From NCBI GenBank assembly GCA_001766655.1, contig MJCC01000002.1:1207027-1271026 (forward strand): DNA of 64,000 nucleotides. Direction: 5' to 3'. The stretch is from Phytomonas francai (Eukaryota > Euglenozoa > Kinetoplastea > Trypanosomatida > Trypanosomatidae). The first letter of the stretch is position 1. Every line of letters starts with the position of its first letter. Below are positions 18,939 to 30,600 of the stretch, piece after piece. Below the pieces are notes generated by a model. It made no database searches and was not told the origin of the DNA. It saw nothing but the letters and a program-made list of their open reading frames with translations. Position numbers and translations under genes: made by a program.

Positions 18939-20357
18939 TTATTGCTTCTCAATAGACTGCGCTAGCATGGCGCGCAGCTCATTCACAAGACGATTGCGTT
19001 GCACCTGCTTGTTTGAAATCATATGATCGGCTTTGATTCCATCGCTTCGAGCATTCAACGCTCGTGGGGGTCCAATTTCGCGGCGTGCAGCTCGCAACAA
19101 GTCCACTTGTTCCATTTTCCTATTGATGCGTGAAGAAATTTGCTTTAAAGCGTCGTTAACAACATGGCGTGGAAGCTTTTCGGCCTTGGCACGAGAAATG
19201 GTATTTTGGTACTCCTTCTGCAACTCCTCCAGTTCTTCATCGAGCTGCTTCTCCACTTCATCTATACTTATGTTGCCGTTTTGGGCGTCACCGCCGGTGG
19301 TTGGGTTAGTATCGTAGGTTGGGGATGCAGAGCCGGCTCTATTAGTACCGTGATGCTGCGCAGCTCCATGCGTACGAGCACTCGACGAAGGTGAACATTT
19401 TCTATGGGATAAGGGATGTGGGGGCAGCACGGAAGCATCCTGCGAGACTATCCGGACCCGGGAGTGGGTAGAAGTGCTTCGTCCCTGTCGCTGAGAGAGT
19501 CCGCCCGCGTAGGATGGATTCGTTCTTGGGGTGTTCGCTAAGCTATCCCCAGCTAGGTAGGCCCTTCCACAGATGCAGGAACCTTCCTCAAACGCATTCC
19601 GCGCGTCCCGCAGTCGTGAGTTGCAGGTAGGTTCCTGGTACCCTGAATAACGAGAGGTGTAGTCCCTACCGGCGTAAACAGCGGGCTCCTTGCCGGCTGT
19701 GAAGATGCCCGGTGATGGCCGTCCACGGCGCGCGCCCAGCGTCCTCTCGGATTGCCGTTGCCGCTGTTTGCCATGTCGCTGATTCTGTAGCTCATGAATA
19801 GCGTCGCGCAAGTTGCGGTTGCTTTCCTCTATAGCGTTGCGCTCCCCCTTAAGCCCCTCCACATTCGCTAGAAGAGTGTTATATCTAGTCCGCTCGTCGC
19901 TGATTTCCCGTTGAAGATGAGTGATCTCAGTCTGGAGTTTCAGCTCTCGCTGTTTTGCCATATTCTTCTCAGACTCAATCATATCTTCAATTTCTTTTTT
20001 AAATGTCGTCAAGTCGCCCCGATTCCCGCTCAAAGTACCTTCGATTCGAGACTTCTCTTCGTGAGCCTTGCGCAGTAGCTCTTGAAGCTCTTCCTCGCGG
20101 CGACGGTGGGCAGCACGCTCGCGCTCTAACTGGTGCTCCATATCGATCTTATAAGCCTCATGTGCCTGAAGAATCCGCTCATATTGATCCCTGTGCAGGT
20201 CGCGATCTTGCTCAAGAGCCCGTATTTTTCCCTGTAGAGCCTGTAAAGCAAGCACAATAGATTTTGTGTCACCCACGCTGATATTCAGACCTGAGCGAAG
20301 CAAGCTGCTGTTTGCAGTTTCCGTCGATAAATTTGCTGAGGCTGCGAAGGAGGACAT
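18939..20357 (-). CDS. Cep57-like coiled-coil protein (basal body candidate)
   Basis: 472 residues from an ATG. Residues about 33-195 are one long coiled coil that begins IVLALQALQGKIRALEQDR, resembling the start of the Cep57 localisation domain (ALxxLQEKIRRLELER). A basic Arg/Gly/Ser-rich linker covers about 196-355. Residues about 365-430 form a second coiled coil, LDEELEELQKEYQNTI then ALKQISSRINRKMEQVDLLRAA, resembling the Cep57 microtubule-binding domain. The tail NRLVNELRAMLAQSIEKQ is also helical. Cep57 proteins sit at centrosomes or basal bodies and bind microtubules. The match rests on motif order recalled by eye; a generic coiled-coil protein is the alternative. Confidence 0.65.
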   Translation of the reverse strand: MSSFAASANLSTETANSSLLRSGLNISVGDTKSIVLALQALQGKIRALEQDRDLHRDQYERILQAHEAYKIDMEHQLERERAAHRRREEELQELLRKAHEEKSRIEGTLSGNRGDLTTFKKEIEDMIESEKNMAKQRELKLQTEITHLQREISDERTRYNTLLANVEGLKGERNAIEESNRNLRDAIHELQNQRHGKQRQRQSERTLGARRGRPSPGIFTAGKEPAVYAGRDYTSRYSGYQEPTCNSRLRDARNAFEEGSCICGRAYLAGDSLANTPRTNPSYAGGLSQRQGRSTSTHSRVRIVSQDASVLPPHPLSHRKCSPSSSARTHGAAQHHGTNRAGSASPTYDTNPTTGGDAQNGNISIDEVEKQLDEELEELQKEYQNTISRAKAEKLPRHVVNDALKQISSRINRKMEQVDLLRAARREIGPPRALNARSDGIKADHMISNKQVQRNRLVNELRAMLAQSIEKQ

Positions 20358-21269
20358 GTGGAGGATTTATAAAATGCAGTATAATAAATATATGCCTATC
20401 GATCAAAAACTAGTCTTTATGTGTAAGATTATAATTATTATAATATGCACCACTCTTGAGTGCACAAATAACTTTTATAATCTTCTATCTACTCAACGCA
20501 CAGACAAATATATATATATATATATATATATTATATCTAACAAATACTGCCTTGATAATAGCGATAATGAACAAAGTGCAGCATGATATAACACACTTTG
20601 AATAGTTTACATAGTAATAGAAAATAAACCGAGAGAAAGAGATTCACGGAAACGGGAAATTCGCAAAAATTCTATTTCGTCGCATTGCAAATACAGAAGT
20701 ATTCGATTTAATTATAAACCAACGACAAGCCTATAGTTCCTTTTTTGGAGACTATCCGATAGTAAAATATTCAGCAATTTTTAACAGAAAGTACTACACT
20801 TTTCTGTTTTTTTTTTCAGTTCAAATATTTACTTATCTCTACTTAATGTTTTATACACAAAAGTGTAATGATTTTTGCAGCACAATGGCAATGCAAAAGC
20901 AAATGAAGGGGGAAAAATACACCTCTATGCTGCACATTACAGCGTGCGTATTGCGTTCCTCAGTACATTATGAGTCTAAGAGTCATCTAGTCAATTCCAT
21001 AAATCATACATAACACCAAAAGATATGGTGAAGAATTGTAGCTGAGAAGAATAAAATAGGTTCAGGTCTAATGTGTCAGATTTAGGCGGCGGTGCCGTGA
21101 GATTATCCCCATAAAACGTAAAAGGAAGAAGGAAGTTATAAAAGGAAAAAAATGAATATAAAAACTCTTTATCATAATTTAATTTCGATTTCATGACAGT
21201 AAGCAATATATATGTAACAAATTTTTATCCCTTTAACAGGGATAAAAGAGGCGACTTTCTGCCCAACCC
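20358..21269. other. Intergenic region, about 910 bp
   Basis: AT-rich, with an (AT)n tract near 20507-20533. No convincing gene; short frames on either strand have no family signature. Confidence 0.5.
20507..20533. repeat. (AT)n microsatellite
   Basis: About 13 AT units in the spacer upstream of the Cep57-like gene. Confidence 0.85.
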
Positions 21270-24200
21270 TTAGGTAAAAAGTGGGCATCGCCGCTCCACA
21301 GAATTCTCATCTTCTATAAAGGTAACAAACGCCTCTAAGCTTTCCTTTTCACGGGTCACTTCTCTCAAGGCATCCAGACATTCTTGATCCTTCATTACCT
21401 TGAGCGCGAAAAATCTCATTATACTCACAAAAACACTACTTGGCGACATAAAGAGCGGGTTCATGTTTTTTTCGAATTCGCTATTTGCTCGAAGAGTGGC
21501 GTGCCGTCCTAGTTCAGAAGTGTTGACTTTGCCTGGCGGTTTCTCTATATTCTGCAGTCGCGTATTCTTTAATGCATATCCCGTTTCATTCGCACTGTGC
21601 TTCCTGTGTTTGTTGTCATCATCGACAGTGGGGATTATATTTATATTATCAGCGGTAAAAAGAACTGTGCAAAGGTCACTTCGAACAGCATTTTCTTGCT
21701 CTAACAAGCTCTCCAAGTAATCCACAGAATCGGCCGTAACGTAATCCATGCAAAGCAGTATGCCACTCATCAAGGAAACTACTTCCTTGGCCACTGACGG
21801 GTCGTTTAGATTGGCCAAGACATCCGAAGCTGTCGATACCAACCCTTGCAAAAGAGGGAGTAGGGCGTAGGAAAAGACAGCCAAGCGGCGTCCATCTTCA
21901 TCGTCCACATTGGCCCCCTCCTCACTACTCTCAACGATGGAGAGCCAGGACTCGTCTAGGACGCTCTGTGGACAAGTGTTACTCTCTTTAAATTGCATCA
22001 TCGCATGGCGCGCATCGAAAAGTAACGCCATTATTTCAAGAAATGTCGAAACAAGACTTAAGTCCTCGGAATGAAACTCATTCAAAGCCCCAGTTGAAGC
22101 AATGTTTTCCTTCTCATGATTGAATTGGTGAATATAAGCCGTGGAAGAGGTATAGTCTGGAACCGACATCAGCTTGTCCTGCTTGTTCAAAGCATCATCA
22201 CCATTGCGGTAAGACATGCTTGTTTTTGTGGGATATTCCGATATGTTGCCAATATATCCTGAAGCTTGAGGCTCAGGGCCAGCTAGATAAGTACAAGTTT
22301 CGGTGCGCATAAGTGGAGTGATGTTCACCATATTATCGCAGTCCTGAGGAACACTTTTGAAGAGGGCAATGGGACTAGCGTTGGATGATATAGTTTGCAG
22401 AGAAGTCTTTGAGGTAAAGTGCCCCCCTCGATGCCGAGGACCGGTTGCCCCTGCTAAACTTTTCCAGAATTTGTAAACTTGAGCTCGTACGTGCTTCTCC
22501 CAAAGCCTGTGCATCATATTCCCCGTCGGAAGGCGTCGTGTAGGTGCCATCAAGTAAAAAAGGAACTTTTGCTGTACGTTCTCCCTATGACTCTTGACTC
22601 GTCTAGCATACCAACGAAACCACATGTAAAAACATCGGCCCTGCTGCGTAATTGTTGTGTTTCGCAACGCAACATTGACAAGAGGGTCCAGCTGGCGGAT
22701 TCTAGAGGCGCGTTGGCGTCTCAAAGTGTGTTCGTGGCGATAGTGTTGCGCATGCCTCTTCCAGATGTCATAGCACAGAGAGAGAGTCGAAAAAGATGTG
22801 CAAGCTGACAACTCCTGCATTATGTAGCGCACACGACGACTGATAAGGTCACACTGAAGCTGATAGTTGTCTTTCTGTGCATGGCGTATTTTGTCGGCCA
22901 TTCTACGGTAAAAAGTAAATTGGCCAAATAAATCACTCAAGCATCTCTCGCGGCAACACGCATGCGTATCCATATCTGAGCGCCCATCGAGCTTCTGGGC
23001 TTGCATGAAAACTAAGCCTGAGGAGGAATGCTCGCTATGGTTACACAGGTCATACGATTTAGCTAATCCAAAGGAATTAGCATATTTCTCAGCTTCATAC
23101 CAGAGCGAATGAAGCTCTCCAAACATAAAGGCCTCCATGCGGGCTTGTTGTCGAGAAGAAAGCAAGATCAACGTCGTCTGCGATCTCTTGCAGAAGGGCA
23201 AGAAGCTGTTGAAATGGGCAGGCTCGTAGCCTTTGGTCTCCTCATGCCACTCCAGGTGAAGGTTAGAGTTCCCTAGCTTGGTTTCCCGAAGATAGGCTTG
23301 CTGTTGTTTTTTCCACTCCGCGAGCGGTGGCGGTCCAAGAGCAGCATCCGCGCAGGGGTGAGCGACACGTGTCACGATCTGTTTTGTATCCTTCGAAAAG
23401 AGTGAGAGGAGACCATCGTTGCGTGCCACCCATATCAAACCCCGAGTGTTGTCCAAAAACAGTTGTATCACGGGTTGGGAGTGTGCCTCTAGGGTTCTCT
23501 TCCGCAGCTGCACATTAAAACAAGGGAATTCTACCTCTCCAACAACGGGCATCTCCTCCATACGAGTAGACGCAAGAAGGGAGGACATCGCATCCCCCTG
23601 ATCCAATTCCTTCAATTTCTTGAAATAGTTATACCCCTCGGCATTTTCATGCCAAGATGGTGTGCATTCAAGATTCAGAACGACCCCCTCCACAGCTACG
23701 TATAGTTGCAATTTCTGAAACACAAAAAAGAGTGCTTTGTGCTCTGTCAGATCCTCAAATGTATTCTCCAATTTCCGTTGCTCCACTTCCTCTGGTGAGG
23801 GTTCTTCGAGGAGGGAAAAGGGCCGTTCCTCGGGGTTGGGGCATTGACGTAATGTGGTCCGAATAGTATGAGGGATGTCTACAGCCATGCCAGTGATCGC
23901 AACACCACCTGTGAACTCAATACGGCACTTGGACGCACGACTCAAGATGTCGTTCCGTGTTACAAGCCTGGGGCTCGTGTTGTCCTTACCCTTCGGAGTT
24001 CGTACGCTGTTTGGGAGCTTTCCTTTTGTGTGTGTATGTGGTTGAGCAGCATGCTCAGTGGCCTGCGGCGCCCCTCCCTTACGACATGATAAAGAGACAG
24101 ACACCGTTTTTCTCTTTTCCACGTTAGCTTTGATCTGACTCTGTGAGGCCCTCGGACGAGTAGACTCGGTGGGCCTTACTGGGGTTGATATCTTTGAAAT

Positions 24201-26741
24201 GACGTTAGACCGTCGCTTTGCTTTGGGGTTTGAGGGCTCACCAGGATTATTGCTTGCCGCCAGGCTCAATTCATTGGAACACATGATAGCATTCATTTCC
24301 CTCAGAGAGACATGCGCATCTCGCTGTATAGTCGCTAGCTTCTGCAGCTTACTAAATCGGGCCTGAAGCGACTCTTGCGCTGCCGCTGTTGGCGTTTGGG
24401 GCTTAACACCAACCTTGGCGTGCCCTTTCCCATCCTGCAGGCGGCCAGAGGGCCTCGCCACGGACGCAGTGGCAGATGGCAAAGCACGGTTGGTCGTCCG
24501 CACAGATGTCGCTCTATCGGCTGCAAGCCCTAATTTTGGTTTGGTTTGAAGCGACGACTTGACTCCTTTCCCGCGAGTTGCAGCAGATGCTCTCATTGGT
24601 TCGACAGGAAGCGCATAGCCCTTCGACGGAACGCTAAGCAACGGGACGGTGGCCGTGCTCGTAGCTCTCTTTGGGGCAATTTTTGGTGCCTTCCCCGGTA
24701 ATTTCGCACGGCGTGCGACCTTCGAGGCGCCCCCTATAGCACTCATCTGGATAGACGGGCTGGCAGTGCTGTAGCGCATCTGGAGCGAGCCAAGACTGGT
24801 GCGCCCAGGGCTCTCAGAGGCGTTCCGCATGCTCACAGAGCCGCCGTCGTGTATCGTTCCGGCCGGAGAGCCGTTTCGCTTGGGGCTAATATCATACCTT
24901 TGAATCCCTACCCCGCAGTCAAATGGGTCCTGCATTTGCTTGTAGTGCAACTCCTCGTCAAGATTCCACAGATGAATCGAGCCTACACTGTCACCAGCGA
25001 TGATCAGATTAATGCGAAGAGATTGCACCGGTTCGGGCGACAACGTTGGCATGAGACTCTTTAGCTCCTCTTCAATCTCCCGCATTTCTTCTTCATTTAG
25101 CCCCAGCACACGACGATGCTCCTCACGACGCTGAAATCGCGTTACTATCTGAATATCATGGCACTTCTTCACGAACTTAGGGGCACTTCGCTCCTCTGCA
25201 TCGCGCGTTGTCTCAGCTACACGACGGTGTACCTGGTAACCCTCGGTGGTGACGAGGGTGGACACCCACTGGATGCTCTTTAGAGCGGTCACACCTCCCT
25301 TCAGCTTTAATACCGGCCTCACCTTGATCATCGTACAGGTGGAACGTACGGAAAAGATCTTTTTATGGTCAGAGGCATAACCATCTATAGTAACAACGTC
25401 GCTGGATGCTGAATCAGGGTAAAATACACTATCCAAACCCCCTGAATGCGCGTCCTTGTAACCCCCCCATCTGGCTCCATGTGAATTTTGGCCCTTAAGG
25501 GCATTCCCTCTTTTTTGGTTTCGCATGGCCTCCAGGGTTTGGTAAATTTTGCGAACATCCCACACCACGATACTTGAATCGACAGATGCCGTGCACATTA
25601 AAGAGAGATGCTCTCGGCTGTCTTCGGAGCCCTTGGTGCTGGCTGCAGTCATGTATTCAATGGCCGCGCTCAGCCGGTTCATGGTCGACAAGTCCATACC
25701 CTTGTCGTCCTCATGGCAGGGACTTCGTGAGATGGCGATGATGCTAGCGTTATGGTATTTGGGAAGCTCAAAAACCACGTCCTCGAGCTCAGCCTTCGCC
25801 ATTTGTTCGGAGCGATCCGTGTTGCGAATGCGATTCGGGTTGGCAGGAAATAGTCGAATTGAACCATCGGTAAATCCCACCCAAACGTAGTCAGTCTCGA
25901 TTAGCTGATGAGTTTTCAAGCGAAGTAGATCCTTTGGTTTGTGGATTGAAATCACCTTCAGCTGTCGATCCATAAAGCCGCGAAAAGGGGCATGAAGAAG
26001 GCTAGTCGCGGTCAGCTGTCCCTTGGGCTCCGAGATGCGTAGGAGGCATGCACCGGTAAAAGCATCGTACACGTTGATCTCGTGTCCCTCCGGTTTACTA
26101 ATTGCAGCCCAGATGAGCGGCGTGGGGATGTACGCCATGGAGGCCTCGTCTGAGGGGGAACCACGCCGTCGGGTTCCAATCCCATTGTGGCTGTCAGCGC
26201 CATACGCGGAGGCTGACTCCCATATTTCATACAACTCCCGACGCTGATTCGCAGCGGGCGTCTTGAGTGCAGCCTTGATTACGTCCAACTGAGGAAGCAC
26301 GCGAACATAGCACGCGGCACGGATGGTGCTTTTAGTGTTCAATGTGGCGCGCTTCTTGTGTGAAATGGCAATCCAAGCACTCGGAGGGAAGGCGTCACGG
26401 TACAGTTGCTGGTACGTTTTGAGCCAGTTGTACGGGTCGTAAAAGGAGGATGGCGGAACCGCCACGGGACTTGGTATTTTTGCCTGCGTGTGCGCATGAC
26501 GATGCTGGCCGTGGTGCCCGTCGAAGACTAGCGCCCCGGCGGCGTGATTACCACTCTCACTCGTCTTTTCCCTTGTCTCGTCAGTCGCCTTTTGGGAAAG
26601 GTGAGACCGCCACGTAAGGGAGGTTTGGCTTACGTCGTTTTCCGTTCCAGCATTGAAAGGCACTGAAAAGGATTCCTCGTCGCCAGAGCAAAGGGGGTTT
26701 AAAGGTAACCCCTCCTTCCACCTGGTACGTTCGGAAGGCAT
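21270..26741 (-). CDS. Large WD40 protein with Sfi1-like helical repeats
   Basis: 1823 residues from an ATG. WD40-type blades are recognisable near residue 284 (YVWVGFTDGSIRLF), 380-397 (CTASVDSSIVVWDVRK), 577-595 (IIAGDSVGSIHLWNLDEE) and 1093-1123 (LIWVARNDGLLSLFSKDTK). This suggests one or two beta-propellers interrupted by long basic, Ala/Ser-rich inserts at about 640-940. Near residues 1325, 1370 and 1415 three helices carry a Trp followed by basic residues (YDIWKRHAQHYRH, FYMWFRWYARR, RLWEKHVRAQVYKFWK), spaced about 45 residues apart. This resembles Sfi1-type centrin-binding repeats. The C-terminal 400 residues are helical and acidic. A cytoskeletal or basal-body role is inferred. No enzymatic motif is seen. 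Confidence 0.8.
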   Translation of the reverse strand: MPSERTRWKEGLPLNPLCSGDEESFSVPFNAGTENDVSQTSLTWRSHLSQKATDETREKTSESGNHAAGALVFDGHHGQHRHAHTQAKIPSPVAVPPSSFYDPYNWLKTYQQLYRDAFPPSAWIAISHKKRATLNTKSTIRAACYVRVLPQLDVIKAALKTPAANQRRELYEIWESASAYGADSHNGIGTRRRGSPSDEASMAYIPTPLIWAAISKPEGHEINVYDAFTGACLLRISEPKGQLTATSLLHAPFRGFMDRQLKVISIHKPKDLLRLKTHQLIETDYVWVGFTDGSIRLFPANPNRIRNTDRSEQMAKAELEDVVFELPKYHNASIIAISRSPCHEDDKGMDLSTMNRLSAAIEYMTAASTKGSEDSREHLSLMCTASVDSSIVVWDVRKIYQTLEAMRNQKRGNALKGQNSHGARWGGYKDAHSGGLDSVFYPDSASSDVVTIDGYASDHKKIFSVRSTCTMIKVRPVLKLKGGVTALKSIQWVSTLVTTEGYQVHRRVAETTRDAEERSAPKFVKKCHDIQIVTRFQRREEHRRVLGLNEEEMREIEEELKSLMPTLSPEPVQSLRINLIIAGDSVGSIHLWNLDEELHYKQMQDPFDCGVGIQRYDISPKRNGSPAGTIHDGGSVSMRNASESPGRTSLGSLQMRYSTASPSIQMSAIGGASKVARRAKLPGKAPKIAPKRATSTATVPLLSVPSKGYALPVEPMRASAATRGKGVKSSLQTKPKLGLAADRATSVRTTNRALPSATASVARPSGRLQDGKGHAKVGVKPQTPTAAAQESLQARFSKLQKLATIQRDAHVSLREMNAIMCSNELSLAASNNPGEPSNPKAKRRSNVISKISTPVRPTESTRPRASQSQIKANVEKRKTVSVSLSCRKGGAPQATEHAAQPHTHTKGKLPNSVRTPKGKDNTSPRLVTRNDILSRASKCRIEFTGGVAITGMAVDIPHTIRTTLRQCPNPEERPFSLLEEPSPEEVEQRKLENTFEDLTEHKALFFVFQKLQLYVAVEGVVLNLECTPSWHENAEGYNYFKKLKELDQGDAMSSLLASTRMEEMPVVGEVEFPCFNVQLRKRTLEAHSQPVIQLFLDNTRGLIWVARNDGLLSLFSKDTKQIVTRVAHPCADAALGPPPLAEWKKQQQAYLRETKLGNSNLHLEWHEETKGYEPAHFNSFLPFCKRSQTTLILLSSRQQARMEAFMFGELHSLWYEAEKYANSFGLAKSYDLCNHSEHSSSGLVFMQAQKLDGRSDMDTHACCRERCLSDLFGQFTFYRRMADKIRHAQKDNYQLQCDLISRRVRYIMQELSACTSFSTLSLCYDIWKRHAQHYRHEHTLRRQRASRIRQLDPLVNVALRNTTITQQGRCFYMWFRWYARRVKSHRENVQQKFLFYLMAPTRRLPTGNMMHRLWEKHVRAQVYKFWKSLAGATGPRHRGGHFTSKTSLQTISSNASPIALFKSVPQDCDNMVNITPLMRTETCTYLAGPEPQASGYIGNISEYPTKTSMSYRNGDDALNKQDKLMSVPDYTSSTAYIHQFNHEKENIASTGALNEFHSEDLSLVSTFLEIMALLFDARHAMMQFKESNTCPQSVLDESWLSIVESSEEGANVDDEDGRRLAVFSYALLPLLQGLVSTASDVLANLNDPSVAKEVVSLMSGILLCMDYVTADSVDYLESLLEQENAVRSDLCTVLFTADNINIIPTVDDDNKHRKHSANETGYALKNTRLQNIEKPPGKVNTSELGRHATLRANSEFEKNMNPLFMSPSSVFVSIMRFFALKVMKDQECLDALREVTREKESLEAFVTFIEDENSVERRCPLFT

Positions 26742-27610
26742 TCTAGTTAGCTCCTTCGACTGGTGAGTGTGTTAAGTTTTAAAAATACAGCTCCACCGGT
26801 AGTCGAGCTCAGCCTCGCAGGGGAAAAAAAAGTTAATAAAAAAAGGGGGAAGGACATAAAAAGCGCTCAGTACCCCCTCCTCACAGGGGGAAGTCTTACG
26901 CTAAATAAATTAATGGTCTTGCTCTAGATGGGAATGTATAGGTATTATGTATAAATGTACGTATTCGTTTATAAACCAGTAACCAAGAAAGGTAAAATAA
27001 AAACTCTCCTATTGGTGTAGAGGGAAAATCCACCCCTCGGGTTACTTACCTGAAAGATTAGCCTTTAGAATTAAATGAAAAAAGAAATATATATAATCTT
27101 TATCACTTTTTTTTTAAAAAAAAAGGAAGGAAAAGAAAAGTGGGAAACAAAAGAAAAATCTTTAAACGGTATGAATACAATGCTGTCATACTAAAAATAG
27201 TTAGCGCTATATTCGCATCCAGGCTGTTTCCGTAATCTGTGCTGATCAAAACCTGCGATCAACACAAGTTCTTTCATCTGGTATCAGGAATCATTTCAAA
27301 AGGATGAGGGGAAAAAAAAAGAAGAAATTAATAAACAATAATGAAATTCTCTATGTAAAACCTATCAAGTTCTATGTAAACGAGCCGCCTGGGTGTGTTG
27401 TTTCTGAATAGTCCTCATGTGAACAGAATAAAATGGTCTCTATTTAAAATCACAATTTCAAAAAGGTGTCGATACACACCAAGAAGAAATATCAGCGTCA
27501 TTAACGATTTTCTATAATAATTGGGAGGGAAGGAGGAGGAACTTGTCCATTTTAAGTAACCTATTCGCCGTTGACATACCTCTTGAAAGACATCCAGCAA
27601 AGCAAATAGG
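26742..27610. other. Intergenic region, about 870 bp
   Basis: AT-rich, with a T-run followed by an A-run near 27107-27124. No convincing gene; 27415-27624 on the minus strand is low complexity and overlaps the cohesin stop region. Confidence 0.5.
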
Positions 27611-30600
27611 CTACTCAAATTCACGCGTTGCGATGAATATTTCGGTATCGACCCCTTCTGAAAGAGATGGCGTTACTATCTCCTGTGTAGTAGGGACGTT
27701 AACTACAGAGCGGTGGGGGTGGCGACCTTTTATCGCACTCCTCTCCTGGTCATCCGGAGAAAGTGCTATAAAGACCCCTTCCGATTCCTCGGAATTTTGA
27801 GACTGTGCAGGGGCATGCCAACCATTCCCAGTAGCCACACGGGCCGAGGTAGATATCTGATCAGAATGAGATGCAGATGTAGTACGAGCTAAGCAATCTG
27901 GTCGATGTGGTGGGTCTGGAGCGCTGTCTTGCGCACTATTGCGGCGGCTAGGCTCACCAGCTGTGTGAAGCCCTTGAGCGATGCTCTCTAAAAGATCATC
28001 CTCGTCATGTTGAGGTAATGTAACCTCCCTCGGGCGCTTCACACTTGGTGATAGGGAAGGCAGTGTTGCACTCTCCAGCTTTGCCGCCCGGCGCAACGAG
28101 CTCAGGAAGGAACGCACGTAAGAATTCACTCCATTGATAAAGAGATCTCCCCCCTTGAGAAGATCATGCTGTAAAAGTTGAATCGCATCCGTCACGCGCA
28201 GTTTGCTACAATATGGAATAATAGCCTGCAGAATGAGTGGGTCTGTAGTAACCGAAAATTCTATAGCAAATTGAACCAACTGTTTACAGGTCGCGTAGTA
28301 GCGGTCAGCTACAAAGAAATGCATTGATGCCAGCTTGGAGCCCATTTGGTACAGAGCATCTACAGAAATCGGTGTCGCACCCACCTCAGCACATCTATTA
28401 TACGCCTCGATGAGAATGTCTCGCTCGATTTCAAAGCTTCCGCCAGCCATGCTCCGCAAGACCTGAAAGAGGCTTTTGAAGATATCGGACACCGTCTTGG
28501 AGGAACTATGTGTCCACTGAGTCAATACACGCGGCGCCAGGCCCACCCCGAGACGTTTGAAAATAAAAAGCCGGCAAAGCCCAACAACCAGGCGCATTTG
28601 AGTCGCTTCCAAGTGGGTACACTGATGGCGAGCCTCCGAAATGCGTGATGCTATGCCCCTATCATTTTTATATGCGTTGGTAGTAGACTTCAGATGCTCC
28701 TGCGCCTCTCGGAGTTGCGTGCAGAGAACATCAAAAACCTCCTCGAAGCGTTTAACGAGAGTGTATTGTTCGTTCAATGGCACGTCATAGTAGGAGAGTG
28801 CGACCAAGTCGTACAAGTAGCCTAGCGCACGGACCTTCAGGTGGATCGATAGGGACCTCGCACTCAACAACGCGCCCCCCTCATCACGCTGGGTACCCAA
28901 TGAGTCCTGTGGCGGGGACTCGCTCTCAGTTTGATGGACCAGCTCCTCTGTAGTAATTTCTAAGGTCTTGAGAAGAAATCCTACCATGTCCGAGACGCGC
29001 TCAGAGATTTGTGCCGTGCTAATGGAGCCATCCGCCTGCTGCATGTCATTGATCTGCGAAAGTAGACTGTTGATGGCAGTGTCCATGATAAACGCCACAA
29101 GACGAAACCAGGCGACATTTACCGTGGAATCCTGTCGAATATGACGTAAGAGCGCCTTCTTGAAGCTGTCCCAATGATCTGTGGTAGGCACGAGGGACGC
29201 GATCAAGCTGAAGCGCCCCCACACATGAATCAGCTCATCCTCCCTTTTAAAACGCTGCTTCGCAGACGAGGAAGTGTCACCTTCAGCCTGTGAAAGCTGC
29301 TTGAGGATTTGATTCAGTGCCTCCTGAAGGTGGCCTTGAGCCACACTCTGCAGAGGATTTACGCTAAAGACAAGTGCATGCCAAGCACGCACAAGCGCAC
29401 TGTACGTGTTACCTACGCCAAAGATAACTGTAGGTACGACAACACTTGTGGTGGCTTTGCGCAGTTCCAGAATAAAGTCTGACAGACTCGCGATTTGCTG
29501 CCGTGACGTAAAGATAGGCAAATGAAGAGCTGCGATAGAGTCAGACACAGCGCACAAGACTTCTGGATCACCGCGATGTTTTGCAATGACGCCAGAAAGC
29601 GCAAGGCCGAGGCCCTCATTGACGCTTCGGACAAGATCGTCTACGTTTTTATGAACAGCCGCACTTGCTTTCTTGCCATGGCTCGAATTTCGTCGGTCAT
29701 CCTTCGGTGCTGGCCCAAGTATCAACTTCCCATTTATTTTCTCGATCAGTGACGTTAAGAGCCTCACACAAACAACGAGATCCAGTGGGGAAGTGGAGGC
29801 CTTGACCTGTTTGAGGATGGGTTCATATGTCGTCAAAATCAGAGGTGGCTGCTCTGGGCACCACAGGGCATCAACCAGGTACTTCTCCGGCATCCGCTCC
29901 TGATGCTGTGTTCGCAAGGTTCGGATAAAAGAGCATAGCAACTCCGTTGCGGCCTGGATCTGGTCTGCCTCAGTCTCCTCAGCTGCTGTTCGGCAATGAA
30001 TGAAAACCTTCAACAGGACACCTGCCGCCTGCCGCACAATTGGTCGCTCGTCGAATAAAGTCAGAAGTACGCGATCGATCATTTCAGTACTGAGCAATTC
30101 GTTGCCTTCCGAAGCGTCTCTATCAGCGCGCACCACCATGGCTGCCACACGAATAGCCAATTCCGTGCATCGGACATCAATATCGTTACTTATTTCGACC
30201 AATCGATTGGCAAAGTATTGAAGAAAAAGATGCATTCGGTTGTACGCATCCGGCACACGAGCCAGAGCCTGGAGGATCATATCCAAGCACTCGGCACGAA
30301 GCTCCGGTCGTGGGTCGTGCAAAGTCATTCCGAAGTAACGCAAGTACTTATTTGCTATAAATTCATCTGGAAAGTTCCAGACCCACTTCTTCAGGTATTG
30401 AACCGCGCACAGACGTATTTCCGCAGCGATGTCGCGTAGACGTTGATGGATAGCTTGAGAGAAAAAATGATCCCTCCAGTGCACGAGGCTTTCCAGTTTT
30501 TCCCCAATCTCCTTCGCATCTTTCCTGACGCGTGCCGTTACAGTGCGGTTCTGAAGTTGCGTTATGACTTCGTTGAGGCCTTGAACAAGGCCTAAAATGG

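Noticed and set aside
20266..20586. 106-residue plus-strand frame
   Set aside because: Runs through the antisense of the Cep57-like gene and then an AT repeat; starts without ATG context and is on the wrong strand.
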